Assembly: GCF_030409415.1 (NCBI RefSeq)
Contig: NZ_JAUFPW010000031.1
Span: 62,001-126,000 of the forward strand
Length of the DNA: 64,000 nt
Origin: Pedobacter aquatilis
Lineage (GTDB): Bacteria; Bacteroidota; Bacteroidia; Sphingobacteriales; Sphingobacteriaceae
Direction: 5' to 3'
Shown one piece after another: positions 40,094-49,260 of the stretch (position 1 is the stretch's first letter; the number at the start of each line of letters is the position of its first letter). The notes beneath the pieces are model-generated. The model did no database searches, was not told the origin of the DNA, and saw nothing but the letters and a program-made list of their open reading frames with translations. The translations under genes and the position numbers were made by a program.

Positions 40094-41722
40094 CTATAAT
40101 TTATCAAACCTAAACCAATCATATTCGGCAACACCAGAATCATTTGTTTGCAAATCACGACTTGCGAAAAGTCCAACTTTTGCACCAATCCATTGTCCAG
40201 CTACTGCTTGAAAGTCTTTATCAATCTCAATAAAATTGATTCCATCTTCGCTGTAGCTAAATTTACATTTGGCTCCGATATAAACTTTTACTCTTAAATA
40301 AATACTCGATGTTTTTAACTTAGCTATCTCAGTTTCTTGCTCTTGCTTGCCTTTATCAGCATTTTGGCAAATACCGAAATTTAAGAATAGCTCACCTTTT
40401 TTATTTTTAACGGACAAGTTCGCATAACTCCTACCCATAATAACTAAACCTGTTCTCTCGTTTTCCAATTTAGGATTAAGTTTAAAAGTTAGTTTTGTTG
40501 TAACCTGAAATTCATCAGCAGGGAATTTCTGCATCAAAACATTTGGAACATCCCATAAATTTTTGGCTTCCTCAGGGATTTGTGCAGTATATAATTTTAG
40601 TACGCCTTTTATAGCATCAGTAAATAACCATGTTGGTTTCGGATTTGCCTGCCATTGCCATTGTAAACCTAATTTTTGAGTCGAGAATTCATCACCTTCA
40701 GCAGGCGTTTCAATCGGATAAACCTTATTAACATTCGGCTTTTTATAAGTTAAAACAGGCTCACCGATTCCATCACCATCATTATCTAAGCCAATTACCG
40801 GCCAATTATTTACCCATTTCATCGGTTGTAAGTGCATTACCCTTCCATACGCGTCTTTATCTTGAAAATGCAAAAACCAGTCTTCGCCAGAAATTGTATT
40901 TACCCAAGCGCCTTGATGCGGACCATTTACAGCCGATTTGCCCTGATGCATTACAACTTTTCTTTCATACGGGCCATAAATGTTCTTACTTCTTAGCACA
41001 ACTTGCCAACCCGTAGAAACTCCGCCGGCGGGGGCAAAGAGGTAATAAAATCCATTACGTTTATAGGCTTTTGGCCCTTCAATAGTAGGGTCGAGTTCGT
41101 GGCCATCATAAACAATTTGACCATTTCCTATTGCTTTATCCCCATCAGCATTTAAAGGCATAACGGCCAGTACACTTTTTATACCTGCACGACTGCCAGC
41201 ATAGGCATAAGCAAGATAGATTTTGTTGTCATCATCCCAAAGCGGACATGGATCTATTAAACCTTTTCCACTAACCACTAATTTTGGCTCAGACCATACT
41301 CCAGGTATACTTTTAGCTTTTGTTAAATAAATTCCAAAATCTGGGTCAGGATAATAGATATAAAATTCGCCATTCCTGTATCTTATCGCGGGTGCCCAAA
41401 CGCCATTGCCATGTTGCGTTTTTTCAAAATGCTCAAATGGAGGTTGTTTTAAAAGAGCATGAGCGATAATTTTCCAATTTACCAAATCCTTTGAATGTAT
41501 AATTGGCAAACCAGGAACAGCATCAAAGCTGGAGGCGACCATATAATAATCTTCACCTACTCTAATTGCATCGGGATCTGAATAATCGGCATTTAGAACA
41601 GGATTTTTGTACATTCCATTCCCTAAATCTGACACCCAAACTTTAGAAACATATTGGTTTTTTTGAGCAAAGCCAAATAGACTGAGCATTACCAGAAAGA
41701 AAGAATTTAACAGGTACTTCAT
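40094..41722 (-). CDS. Glycoside hydrolase family 43, secreted
   Basis: A 542-residue enzyme with signal peptide (MKYLLNSFFLVMLSLFGFAQ). The five-bladed GH43 propeller covers about 35-310. The base Asp is in ADYSDPDAIRVGEDYYM, and the acid Glu is probably in DPTIEGPKAYKRNGFYYLF. The third acidic residue is likely in GLIDPCPLWDDDNKIYLAYA. A C-terminal beta-sandwich of the xylosidase type (about 340-540) follows. The family removes alpha-L-arabinose or beta-galactose/xylose from side chains; within a pectin locus, arabinan or galactan side chains are the likely targets. The exact activity is not determined by sequence. Confidence 0.87.
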   Translation of the reverse strand: MKYLLNSFFLVMLSLFGFAQKNQYVSKVWVSDLGNGMYKNPVLNADYSDPDAIRVGEDYYMVASSFDAVPGLPIIHSKDLVNWKIIAHALLKQPPFEHFEKTQHGNGVWAPAIRYRNGEFYIYYPDPDFGIYLTKAKSIPGVWSEPKLVVSGKGLIDPCPLWDDDNKIYLAYAYAGSRAGIKSVLAVMPLNADGDKAIGNGQIVYDGHELDPTIEGPKAYKRNGFYYLFAPAGGVSTGWQVVLRSKNIYGPYERKVVMHQGKSAVNGPHQGAWVNTISGEDWFLHFQDKDAYGRVMHLQPMKWVNNWPVIGLDNDGDGIGEPVLTYKKPNVNKVYPIETPAEGDEFSTQKLGLQWQWQANPKPTWLFTDAIKGVLKLYTAQIPEEAKNLWDVPNVLMQKFPADEFQVTTKLTFKLNPKLENERTGLVIMGRSYANLSVKNKKGELFLNFGICQNADKGKQEQETEIAKLKTSSIYLRVKVYIGAKCKFSYSEDGINFIEIDKDFQAVAGQWIGAKVGLFASRDLQTNDSGVAEYDWFRFDKL

Positions 41723-41799
41723 TGGCAAGATGGAAAAATTATATAAATATTTGGTTAAACAAGGTAGATAGAATTTTAATTTGATATCGACTGAATTTG

Positions 41800-41813
41800 T
41801 GCAAACGTTCCCG
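41800..41813. promoter_or_regulatory. LacI-type operator-like sequence, site 1
   Basis: TGCAAACGTTCCCG matches 10 of 14 positions of the palindrome TGCAAACGTTTGCA, used by LacI-family regulators. It lies between the divergent GH43 and CE8 genes. A second AT-CG-ATTGC-like sequence follows at 41816-41825. Confidence 0.35.
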
Positions 41814-41901
41814 ACATCGATTGCGTTTTTAAATTTCGAGAAATCTTTTTTAGCTTTAAGTTTATTGACTAAAATTGCTCATCATATTTTAGTTTTAGAA
41901 T

Positions 41902-41937
41902 TCGGCTGCTTTTTAGGATAACAAAAAATGCAGCCGA
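41902..41937. promoter_or_regulatory. Hairpin just upstream of the CE8 promoter
   Basis: TCGGCTGC (41902-41909) and GCAGCCGA (41930-41937) are perfect arms; inner T and A runs also pair. It ends three bases before the -7 box TAATTTTG. No gene ends nearby, so it is not needed as a terminator; an operator or upstream RNA structure is possible. Confidence 0.5.
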
Positions 41938-41940
41938 TTT

Positions 41941-41948
41941 TAATTTTG
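41941..41948 (+). promoter_or_regulatory. -7 box of the rightward pectin operon
   Basis: TAATTTTG is an exact TAnnTTTG match, 14 bases before the CE8 ATG. Confidence 0.55.
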
Positions 41949-41962
41949 CCTAACCAAATTAC

Positions 41963-42919
41963 ATGAAACTAGCCCTTTTAATTTTCCTTTCGATATTTTG
42001 TTTGAATGTAAAAGCTGTTGAAATCAAAGCAGATTTTATAGTTGCTCAGGATGGCTCAGGTAACTTTAAGACTGTTCAAGAAGCGATAAATGCAGTGCCC
42101 GATTTTAGAAATAAAACAACCACAATTTTTATAAAAAAAGGGATCTATAAAGAGAAACTAATTTTAGCTGGTTCGAAGAAAAACGTAAAATTTATTGGAG
42201 AAGATTTGCACAAAACCATTCTCACTTATGATGATTTTGCACAAAAGAAGAATGCCTTTGGCGAAGATAAAGGCACCTCAGGCTCATCAAGTTTTTATAT
42301 TTATGCTGAAGGTTTTTCTGCTGAAAATTTGACTTTTGAAAATTCCTCAGGTCCGGTCGGACAAGCTGTTGCAGTCTGGGTTGGCGGTGATAAATCAACT
42401 TTTTTAAATTGCCGATTTTTAGGTTTTCAAGATACTTTATATACTTATGGCGCTAATAATCGTCAGTATTATAAAAACTGCTACATAGAAGGTACAGTTG
42501 ATTATATTTTTGGTGCAGCTACGGCCTGGTTCGAAAACTGCACGTTATTCTGCAAAAAATCTGGCTACATTTCCGCCGCCTCTACTGCTGATACCACAAA
42601 ATTTGGTTACGTATTCAACAATTGTAAAGTAGATGGCGATGCACCAAATAACAGTTTTTACCTGGGAAGACCTTGGCGTCCATATGCTAAAGTTGCCTTC
42701 TTGAATTGCGAATTATCGGCAATCATCAAACCAGAAGGCTGGAATAATTGGGGCAAGGAAAGTAATGAGCAAACAGCCTATTATGCAGAGTACAATAATA
42801 AGGGAACAGGAGCCAAAGCTACTTCCAGAGTAAATTGGGCGCATCAGCTAACCAGACAGGAATTTGAGCAATATACTTTGGAAAACGTTTTCCGTGGCTG
42901 GTTACCAATGCTTAAATAA
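41963..42919 (+). CDS. Pectinesterase (CE8), copy 1
   Basis: A 318-residue secreted pectin methylesterase with signal MKLALLIFLSIFCLNVKA. CE8 motifs in order: FSAENLTFENSSGPVGQAVA, the catalytic Asp in FLGFQDTLYTYG, the second catalytic Asp in EGTVDYIFGAATAWFENC, and the Arg of YLGRPWRPYAKVAFLNC. The enzyme removes methyl esters from homogalacturonan, giving free carboxyls that PL10 needs. The canonical promoter lies immediately upstream. It is the first gene of the long rightward run. A separate CE8 is encoded at 58253. Confidence 0.93.
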   Translation: MKLALLIFLSIFCLNVKAVEIKADFIVAQDGSGNFKTVQEAINAVPDFRNKTTTIFIKKGIYKEKLILAGSKKNVKFIGEDLHKTILTYDDFAQKKNAFGEDKGTSGSSSFYIYAEGFSAENLTFENSSGPVGQAVAVWVGGDKSTFLNCRFLGFQDTLYTYGANNRQYYKNCYIEGTVDYIFGAATAWFENCTLFCKKSGYISAASTADTTKFGYVFNNCKVDGDAPNNSFYLGRPWRPYAKVAFLNCELSAIIKPEGWNNWGKESNEQTAYYAEYNNKGTGAKATSRVNWAHQLTRQEFEQYTLENVFRGWLPMLK

Positions 42920-42983
42920 AACAATAAAGCGTTAATAATCAATAACTTAAAACCAAAGACACACTTGTTTTTGCCGCATTCTT

Positions 42984-42997
42984 TGGCAACGATTGCA
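42984..42997. promoter_or_regulatory. LacI-type operator-like sequence, site 2
   Basis: TGGCAACGATTGCA matches 11 of 14 positions of TGCAAACGTTTGCA. It lies in the gap between CE8 and GH28. The same gap has a direct repeat ACACTTGTTT at 42961 and 43032 and a near -7 box TATATTTT at 43055. Confidence 0.35.
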
Positions 42998-43075
42998 TAG
43001 ATTTCTCTTCGATTTTAGCTGTAAAGACCGTACACTTGTTTATTAACAACCAAGTATATTTTAACTGAGCAACTA

Positions 43076-44746
43076 ATGAAACATAATTCTGGTCGTCTGA
43101 ACCAATTTAAAGGGCTATTACTTTCAGCCATTTTGTTTTCTGCAAGCATCGCAGGAGCTCAAAATCAAAAGTTACCGAGCATCCAGCAGGTTAAATTCAA
43201 AAAAGATACAATAAGCATTGCAAATTTTGGCGCCAAAGGCGATGGTGTAACCTTAAATACGCAAAGTATTAATACGGCTATATCTGCAATGAACCAAAAA
43301 GGAGGAGGCGTAGTTTTAATTCCTTCAGGTTTATGGCTAACAGGCCCAATTGAGTTAAAAAGCAATGTTAATTTACACATAAAACGTGATGCAATTTTGC
43401 AATTTACAGCAGATTTTAACCAATATAAATTAGTTCAGGGAAATTGGGAAGGACAGCCAGCTTGGAGAAACCAGAGTCCTATTTCTGGTACTAACCTTGA
43501 AAACATTGCAATTACAGGAACCGGAATAATTGATGGGAACGGCGGCGCCTGGAGAATGGTTAAAAAAGACAAGTTAACTGAATCTCAATGGAAAAATCTC
43601 ACTGCATCTGGCGGTTCGGTAAGCGAGGATGGAAAATTATGGTATCCTTCGGAGAAAACAGTTAAAGGTTCTAAAACCAAAAATGCTGGTGTAATTGTTC
43701 CGGGAAAAACGGCAGCAGATTACGAAGACATTAAAGATTTTCTTCGTCCTAACTTATTGGTATTAACAAATTGCAAAAAAATCCTTTTAGAAGGTGTTAC
43801 CTTCCAAAATTCACCTGCATGGAATCTTCATCCATTGCTTTGTGAGGATTTAACTTTAAGAAACCTTCAAGTTAAAAACCCTTGGTTTGCACAAAACGGC
43901 GATGGTGTTGATGTAGAATCTTGCAAAAATGTATTAATAGAAGGCAGCACGTTTGATGTTGGCGACGATGGAATTTGTATTAAATCTGGTCGTGATGAAG
44001 CTGGCCGTAAACGTGGTGTACCAACTGAAAATGTAATCATTAGAAATAATGTAGTTTATCATGCACACGGAGGTTTTGTAATTGGTAGCGAAATGAGTGG
44101 TGGCGCAAAAAATATTTGGGTTTACGATTGCTCTTTCATCGGAACGGATATTGGTTTGCGTTTTAAAACCACCCGGGGAAGAGGTGGCGTTGTAGAAAAT
44201 ATTTATGTTGATAGAATTAACATGATTGACATTCCGGGCGAAGCCATTCTTTTCGATATGTATTATGCCGCACAAGACCCAATTGTACTTGCCGGAGAAA
44301 AACGCGAAGCGATTAAAACCGTAACCGTTCCAGTTACAGAGGCAACCCCACAATTTAAAAATATGTACATCAAAAATGTGGTGGCAAATGGCGCAGAAAA
44401 AGCAATATTTTTTAGAGGATTACCAGAGATGAACATCAAAGATATTCACCTGGAAAATGTGACCATTCAATCTAAAAAAGGCATTGAGATTATAGAAGCT
44501 TCGGGTATTTTCTTAAAAAACGTGAATGTAATTACTGATGATACCAATCCGGTTGTATTTGTTCAGAATGGAAGCAACATAAATATTAATGGTTTGCAAT
44601 ATAAAAATGGCTCTGAACTTTTATTTAACATCAACGGCGAAAAAACTAAAGGTGTTAAAGTAAGCGGAACGGATGTTTCAAAAGCCAAGAAAGCATCCGC
44701 CTTTGGCGAAGAAGTAAATAAATCGGTTTTGGAAATTTCTAAATAA
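43076..44746 (+). CDS. Glycoside hydrolase family 28 (polygalacturonase/exo-type)
   Basis: A 556-residue secreted right-handed beta-helix enzyme with signal peptide (about 1-28, ending SIAGA). The catalytic Asp279 is in NGDGVDVESC, Asp297 and Asp298 are in VGDDGICIKSG, His331 is in HAHGGFVIGSEMSGG, and the Arg-x-Lys is in LRFKTTRGRGG. GH28 enzymes cleave the alpha-1,4-galacturonan backbone, or rhamnogalacturonan bonds, by hydrolysis. The length and the WYPSEKTV insertion (about 190-240) fit the exo-acting Bacteroidota type. It is cotranscribed with the GH105 gene, seven bases downstream. Confidence 0.92.
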   Translation: MKHNSGRLNQFKGLLLSAILFSASIAGAQNQKLPSIQQVKFKKDTISIANFGAKGDGVTLNTQSINTAISAMNQKGGGVVLIPSGLWLTGPIELKSNVNLHIKRDAILQFTADFNQYKLVQGNWEGQPAWRNQSPISGTNLENIAITGTGIIDGNGGAWRMVKKDKLTESQWKNLTASGGSVSEDGKLWYPSEKTVKGSKTKNAGVIVPGKTAADYEDIKDFLRPNLLVLTNCKKILLEGVTFQNSPAWNLHPLLCEDLTLRNLQVKNPWFAQNGDGVDVESCKNVLIEGSTFDVGDDGICIKSGRDEAGRKRGVPTENVIIRNNVVYHAHGGFVIGSEMSGGAKNIWVYDCSFIGTDIGLRFKTTRGRGGVVENIYVDRINMIDIPGEAILFDMYYAAQDPIVLAGEKREAIKTVTVPVTEATPQFKNMYIKNVVANGAEKAIFFRGLPEMNIKDIHLENVTIQSKKGIEIIEASGIFLKNVNVITDDTNPVVFVQNGSNININGLQYKNGSELLFNINGEKTKGVKVSGTDVSKAKKASAFGEEVNKSVLEISK

Positions 44747-44753
44747 TTTAAAG

Positions 44754-46682
44754 ATGAGATTATCTATTTTATATGCTGCTGTTGCAACAATCGGATTAAG
44801 CATATTATCGGTTGGTGGTTTTGCACAAAAGAAACTATCTGAGCAACTCACATTAACGGCGATGGAAAAGCTTTTTCAAGACACAACTGTTTTGAAAACT
44901 GCTAAAGGACCAAGGTGGAGCTACGATATGGGTGTTGTTTTAGAAGGAGCTGCTGCAGTTTGGAGAAACACCGGAAATGGCGATTATTTTAAATACATCC
45001 AGTATTCCATGGATGCTTATTTAGATAAAGATGGCAACATAACAACATACAAAGCCGAAGATTTTAACATTGATAACGTCAAGAACGGCCGTGCTTTGTT
45101 GTTGCTTTATAAAGTTACCGGGCAACAGAAATATTTATTAGCTGCAACAAAACTTTACAACCAGTTACAACAGCAACCACGCACAAAAGAAGGTGGTTTT
45201 TGGCATAAAAAAATCTATCCAAACCAAATGTGGCTCGATGGATTATACATGGCAGAACCTTTTTACGCGGAGTATGCAACGCTGATGAAAAAAGATGCAG
45301 CCTTTGATGACATTGCCAACCAATTTATTTGGATGGAAAAAAATGCAAGAGATTCGAAAACCGGATTACTTTATCATGGATATGATGAAAGTCGTGAAGA
45401 AAAATGGGCCGATAAAACCACTGGAAAATCGCCTAACTTTTGGGGCAGAGCAATGGGCTGGTACATTATGGCACTTGTAGATGTTTTAGATTATTTCCCG
45501 AAAAATCACCCTAAATACAATGAATTAGTCGCGATTTTAAACCGTACAGCTACCGTAACTGTAAAATATCAGGATGCAAAATCAGGCGTTTGGTTTGATA
45601 TTTTAGACATGCCAAAACGCGAAGGAAATTATTTGGAATCTTCTGCATCGAGCATGTTTGTTTATGGCTTAGCTAAGGGCGTAAGAAAAGGCTGGTTACC
45701 AAAATCATTTACAGCAGCTGCAAATAAAGGTTATGCAGGTTTAAAAAAAGAATTTATTGAACAAGCAGGTGCTGAAAGAGTTAATTTAACTAAAACGGTT
45801 TCCGTTTCTGGTTTGGGTGGAAAACCTAAATATCGCGATGGAAGTTTTGAATATTACATTAGTGAAAAGGTAATTACAAACGATCCCAAAGGTGTTGGTG
45901 CATTTATTTGTGCATCGGCAGAGATGGAAATTGCTGCATTGCCTAGACCAGGAAAGGGCTTAAAAGTTACAGTTGACAATTTCTTTAACAACGAGTACAT
46001 GACTGGCCCTACGGGCGATAAAATTCCTTTCCATTATTTGTGGAATGAAGACGATAACAATGGCTTTTCACTATTCGGAAAGATATTTAATGATGCAGGC
46101 GTTGAAACCTCTACATTAAAAACCGCCCCTACTACTTCAAATTTAAAAGGCACAAATATTTACATTATTGTTGATCCGGATACGGAAAAAGAAACTGCAT
46201 CACCTAATTACATGAATGCAGAACATGCCAAGCAAATTAGCGAATGGGTAAAAGCTGGTGGTGTTTTAGTATTGCTTTTAAATGATGTTGGAAATTGCGA
46301 AATAGCAAAGTTTAATGTTTTGCCAGAAACTTTCGGAATAAAATTTAATGAGGATAGCCGCAATAAAGTTCAGGGTGCAAACTTTGAGCAAGGCGCTATA
46401 AAAATCCCGGAAGGAAATACAATTTTTAAAACCGCTAAGAAGGTTTACATCAAAGAAATTTCTACAATTAAAGTTAGTAATCCTGCTGTTTCTGCCTTGA
46501 CAGATAATGGCGATGTAATCATCGCGACAGCAAAATATGGCAAAGGTACTGTATTTGCAGTCGGCGACCCTTGGTTTTACAATGAATATATCGATGGCAG
46601 AAAACTTCCAAAAGATCTAGAAAACTTTAAAGCAACAAACGATTTAGTAAACTGGTTAATTAAACAAGCTCAGGTTAAATAA
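44754..46682 (+). CDS. GH105 unsaturated uronyl hydrolase with extra C-terminal domain
   Basis: A 642-residue secreted protein with signal peptide ending VGGFA (about residue 24). Residues 30-390 are GH105: KNGRALLLLYKVTGQQKYLL, Asp162 in MWLDGLYMAEPF (the hydrating Asp) and GRAMGWYIMALV. This enzyme releases unsaturated galacturonate from oligosaccharides made by lyases. Residues about 400-640 form a separate alpha/beta domain (IYIIVDPDTEKET, ISEWVKAGGVLVLLLND, AKYGKGTVFAVGDPWFYNEY) that resembles the GATase1/trimerisation-like DUF4350 fold. The stop overlaps the PL10 start by one base. Confidence 0.9.
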   Translation: MRLSILYAAVATIGLSILSVGGFAQKKLSEQLTLTAMEKLFQDTTVLKTAKGPRWSYDMGVVLEGAAAVWRNTGNGDYFKYIQYSMDAYLDKDGNITTYKAEDFNIDNVKNGRALLLLYKVTGQQKYLLAATKLYNQLQQQPRTKEGGFWHKKIYPNQMWLDGLYMAEPFYAEYATLMKKDAAFDDIANQFIWMEKNARDSKTGLLYHGYDESREEKWADKTTGKSPNFWGRAMGWYIMALVDVLDYFPKNHPKYNELVAILNRTATVTVKYQDAKSGVWFDILDMPKREGNYLESSASSMFVYGLAKGVRKGWLPKSFTAAANKGYAGLKKEFIEQAGAERVNLTKTVSVSGLGGKPKYRDGSFEYYISEKVITNDPKGVGAFICASAEMEIAALPRPGKGLKVTVDNFFNNEYMTGPTGDKIPFHYLWNEDDNNGFSLFGKIFNDAGVETSTLKTAPTTSNLKGTNIYIIVDPDTEKETASPNYMNAEHAKQISEWVKAGGVLVLLLNDVGNCEIAKFNVLPETFGIKFNEDSRNKVQGANFEQGAIKIPEGNTIFKTAKKVYIKEISTIKVSNPAVSALTDNGDVIIATAKYGKGTVFAVGDPWFYNEYIDGRKLPKDLENFKATNDLVNWLIKQAQVK

Positions 46683-47713
46683 TGATAAATAGATTCAAAA
46701 TATTTTCATTCCTAATATGCAGTTTTATGCTAATGTCTTGTTATGCACAGAAACAAACAGATTCTGTTGCCGATAAAATGTTAGTTTACCAACTTGAAAA
46801 TGGTGGTTGGCCTAAGCAACTCGAAGATAAAAGCGTTGTAAATTATAGTCTGCCGTTAACCGGCGATTTAATGTCAAAAATCAAAGCGACTACTATTTTG
46901 CATGCTACTTTCGATAATAAAGCAACTAGCAGAGAAATTGTTCATCTCGTAAAAGCATATAACACAACCAAAAACGAAGCTTATTTAAAAGCAGCAGAAA
47001 AAGGCTTGGATTATGCTTTATCTGCACAAAATGCAAATGGCGGATGGCCACAATATTATCCTGATAAGGCATTGTATCGTGCCCAGATAACTTATAATGA
47101 TGATGCAATGATTAATGTTCTGAACATCCTTCAAGATATTGTGACAAAATCAAATGGTTTTGAAGTAATAAATCCAAAATACATTTCAAAAGCGGAATTG
47201 GCTGTAAAAAATGGCTTGGCCTGCATATTAAAAACACAGGTAAAGCAAAATGGCAACTTAACCATTTGGGCTGCCCAATATGATAAAGATTCGATGTTAC
47301 CGGCAAAAGCCAGAAATTTTGAACCAGCATCTTTAAGTACAGGAGAATCTGTGGGTATTGTTAGGTTTTTGATGCGCTTTGCAAATCCTTCAGCAGAAAT
47401 CAAAACATCTATTTCATCAGCAGTTAAATGGTTCGAAAAATATAAAATTTCGGGTTATCGGTTTGAGCGAAATGATACAAAAACTGGTAAAATAACTTCA
47501 CTTGTGGCCGATAGCAGCAGTATGGTTTGGGCTCGTTTTTACGATTTAGATAAGAACACTCCAATTTTTGGCGATAGAGATAATACCATCAAACTTAAGT
47601 TGGAAGATTTATCTCCGGAACGTAGAAATGGTTATGCCTGGTACGGAAATTTCGCCCAAAAGTTATTAGAAAAAGAATATCCAAAATGGCTAAATGCCAA
47701 CGCAATAAATTAA
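46682..47713 (+). CDS. Pectate lyase, polysaccharide lyase family 10
   Basis: A 343-residue secreted lyase. It cleaves demethylated homogalacturonan by beta-elimination, giving unsaturated ends. PL10 features: ENGGWPKQLED near residue 40, NANGGWPQYYPDKALYRAQI, ITYNDDAMINVLNILQDI, and a C-terminal block SSMVWARFYDLDKNTPIFGD followed by the family ending KLEDLSPERRNGYAWYG. The signal ends LMSCYAQ, so lipidation at Cys20 is possible but not certain. The start overlaps the GH105 stop (TAATG), so the two are translationally coupled. Calcium dependence is expected from the family. Confidence 0.93.
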   Translation: MINRFKIFSFLICSFMLMSCYAQKQTDSVADKMLVYQLENGGWPKQLEDKSVVNYSLPLTGDLMSKIKATTILHATFDNKATSREIVHLVKAYNTTKNEAYLKAAEKGLDYALSAQNANGGWPQYYPDKALYRAQITYNDDAMINVLNILQDIVTKSNGFEVINPKYISKAELAVKNGLACILKTQVKQNGNLTIWAAQYDKDSMLPAKARNFEPASLSTGESVGIVRFLMRFANPSAEIKTSISSAVKWFEKYKISGYRFERNDTKTGKITSLVADSSSMVWARFYDLDKNTPIFGDRDNTIKLKLEDLSPERRNGYAWYGNFAQKLLEKEYPKWLNANAIN

Positions 47714-47737
47714 TGTAAACTCGTCGCTGACGGCAAA

Positions 47738-49258
47738 ATGAAAACAATGATTTTAAACAAAGAAAATTTAAAAAACATAAGCGCAGAAAACGTTAATATT
47801 CCTGCTGCAGAACTTTTAGAATTGCCAGAAAGAGTAATTCAATTTGGCACAGGCGTTTTATTACGTGGTTTACCAGATTATTTTATTGATAAAGCAAATA
47901 GAAACGGAATTTTTAATGGCCGTGTTTTGGTTGTAAAATCTACAGCTAAAGGCGGTGCTGATGCTTTTTCTAAACAAGATAACCTTTACACGCTTTGTGT
48001 AAAAGGAATTGAAGATGGAAAAAATGTTGAAGAAAATACCATCAATTCATCAATTAGCAGGGTTTTATCTGCTTCGCAGGACTGGGCTGAAATCTTAAAG
48101 GCAGCACACAATCCGGAAATGCAAATCGTAATTTCGAACACAACTGAAGTTGGTATAGTGGCGAGTGAAGATAAAATTACCGAAACACCTCCCCAATCTT
48201 TCCCTGGTAAGTTACTGGCTTTTTTACATGAGAGATTTCAGGCATTTAATGGCGCTGCCGATAGCGGAATGGTTATAGTGCCAACTGAATTAATTAGTGA
48301 TAATGCCGATAAATTAAAAGACATTTTATTGAACTTGGCTATCCATAATAAACTGAGCTGGGATTTTCAACAATGGTTAAAAACAGCTAACCATTTCTGT
48401 AAAACTTTAGTGGATAGAATTGTACCAGGAAAACTTCCTGCCGAAGCACAAGAATCTATCGAAAAGCAATTAGGTTACAGCGATGAATTGATGATAATGG
48501 CAGAGCCTTTTCGCTTATGGGCAATTGAATCATCAAATGAAAAGGTTAAAGAAATTTTATCTTTCGCAAAAGCGGATAAAGGAATTTTCATTGTTCCATC
48601 AATCAATAAATTTAAAGAACTTAAACTTCGTTTATTAAACGGAACACATACATTTAGCTGTGGTTTAGCCATACTTTCAGGTTTCAACACAGTTAAAGAA
48701 GCAATGGCTGATGAAACTTTTGCCAACTACGTTTCTAATTTAATGCAAGATGAAATTGCACATTCTTTGGAGAATGATGACATCACTTATGCTGATGCAG
48801 TTGATTTCGCAAAAAGCGTAATCGATAGATTTAGCAATCCATTTTTAGAGCATAAATGGCAGGCAATTACTTTGAATTTCACCTCGAAAATGCAAATGCG
48901 TAATATGCCATTGATTAGAAAATATTATAGTCAGAAAAACGAAGTGCCGCCTTTCATGGCAATTGGTTTGGCGGCTTATATTATTTTTATGAATACGGTA
49001 AAAGATGGCAAAACATTTACTGCGAATCTAAATGGGCAGCAATTTCCAATAGATGATGAATTTGCGCAGATTTTATTCGATTACTGGAAAAATCCTGAAA
49101 CTGCAATTGACAATATCCTTGGCGACAGACGTTTGTGGGATAAAAATTTAAACAATTACCCTGGTTTTAACGCAGCCATTAAAAACTACGTTAGCCTATT
49201 ACAAAATAAGGGTGCAAAGGAAACATTAAGTAATTTGCATTCAGAAAGAACACTTTAA
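47738..49258 (+). CDS. uxaB: Tagaturonate reductase (altronate oxidoreductase)
   Basis: A 506-residue cytosolic polyol-type dehydrogenase converting tagaturonate to altronate with NADH, the second step of galacturonate breakdown. The nucleotide-binding start is QFGTGVLLRGLPDYFIDKAN. The catalytic Lys-x4-Asn-x2-His motif is in KLRLLNGTHTFSCGLAILSG. Length and order match the UxaB branch rather than mannitol dehydrogenase, and the neighbours uxaA and uxaC confirm it. The next gene begins two bases after the stop. Confidence 0.95.
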   Translation: MKTMILNKENLKNISAENVNIPAAELLELPERVIQFGTGVLLRGLPDYFIDKANRNGIFNGRVLVVKSTAKGGADAFSKQDNLYTLCVKGIEDGKNVEENTINSSISRVLSASQDWAEILKAAHNPEMQIVISNTTEVGIVASEDKITETPPQSFPGKLLAFLHERFQAFNGAADSGMVIVPTELISDNADKLKDILLNLAIHNKLSWDFQQWLKTANHFCKTLVDRIVPGKLPAEAQESIEKQLGYSDELMIMAEPFRLWAIESSNEKVKEILSFAKADKGIFIVPSINKFKELKLRLLNGTHTFSCGLAILSGFNTVKEAMADETFANYVSNLMQDEIAHSLENDDITYADAVDFAKSVIDRFSNPFLEHKWQAITLNFTSKMQMRNMPLIRKYYSQKNEVPPFMAIGLAAYIIFMNTVKDGKTFTANLNGQQFPIDDEFAQILFDYWKNPETAIDNILGDRRLWDKNLNNYPGFNAAIKNYVSLLQNKGAKETLSNLHSERTL

Positions 49259-49260
49259 AA

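Noticed and set aside
43934-44353. A 139-codon leftward frame antisense to GH28
   Set aside because: It sits opposite the catalytic region of a clear GH28 enzyme and has low-complexity Asn/Thr composition.
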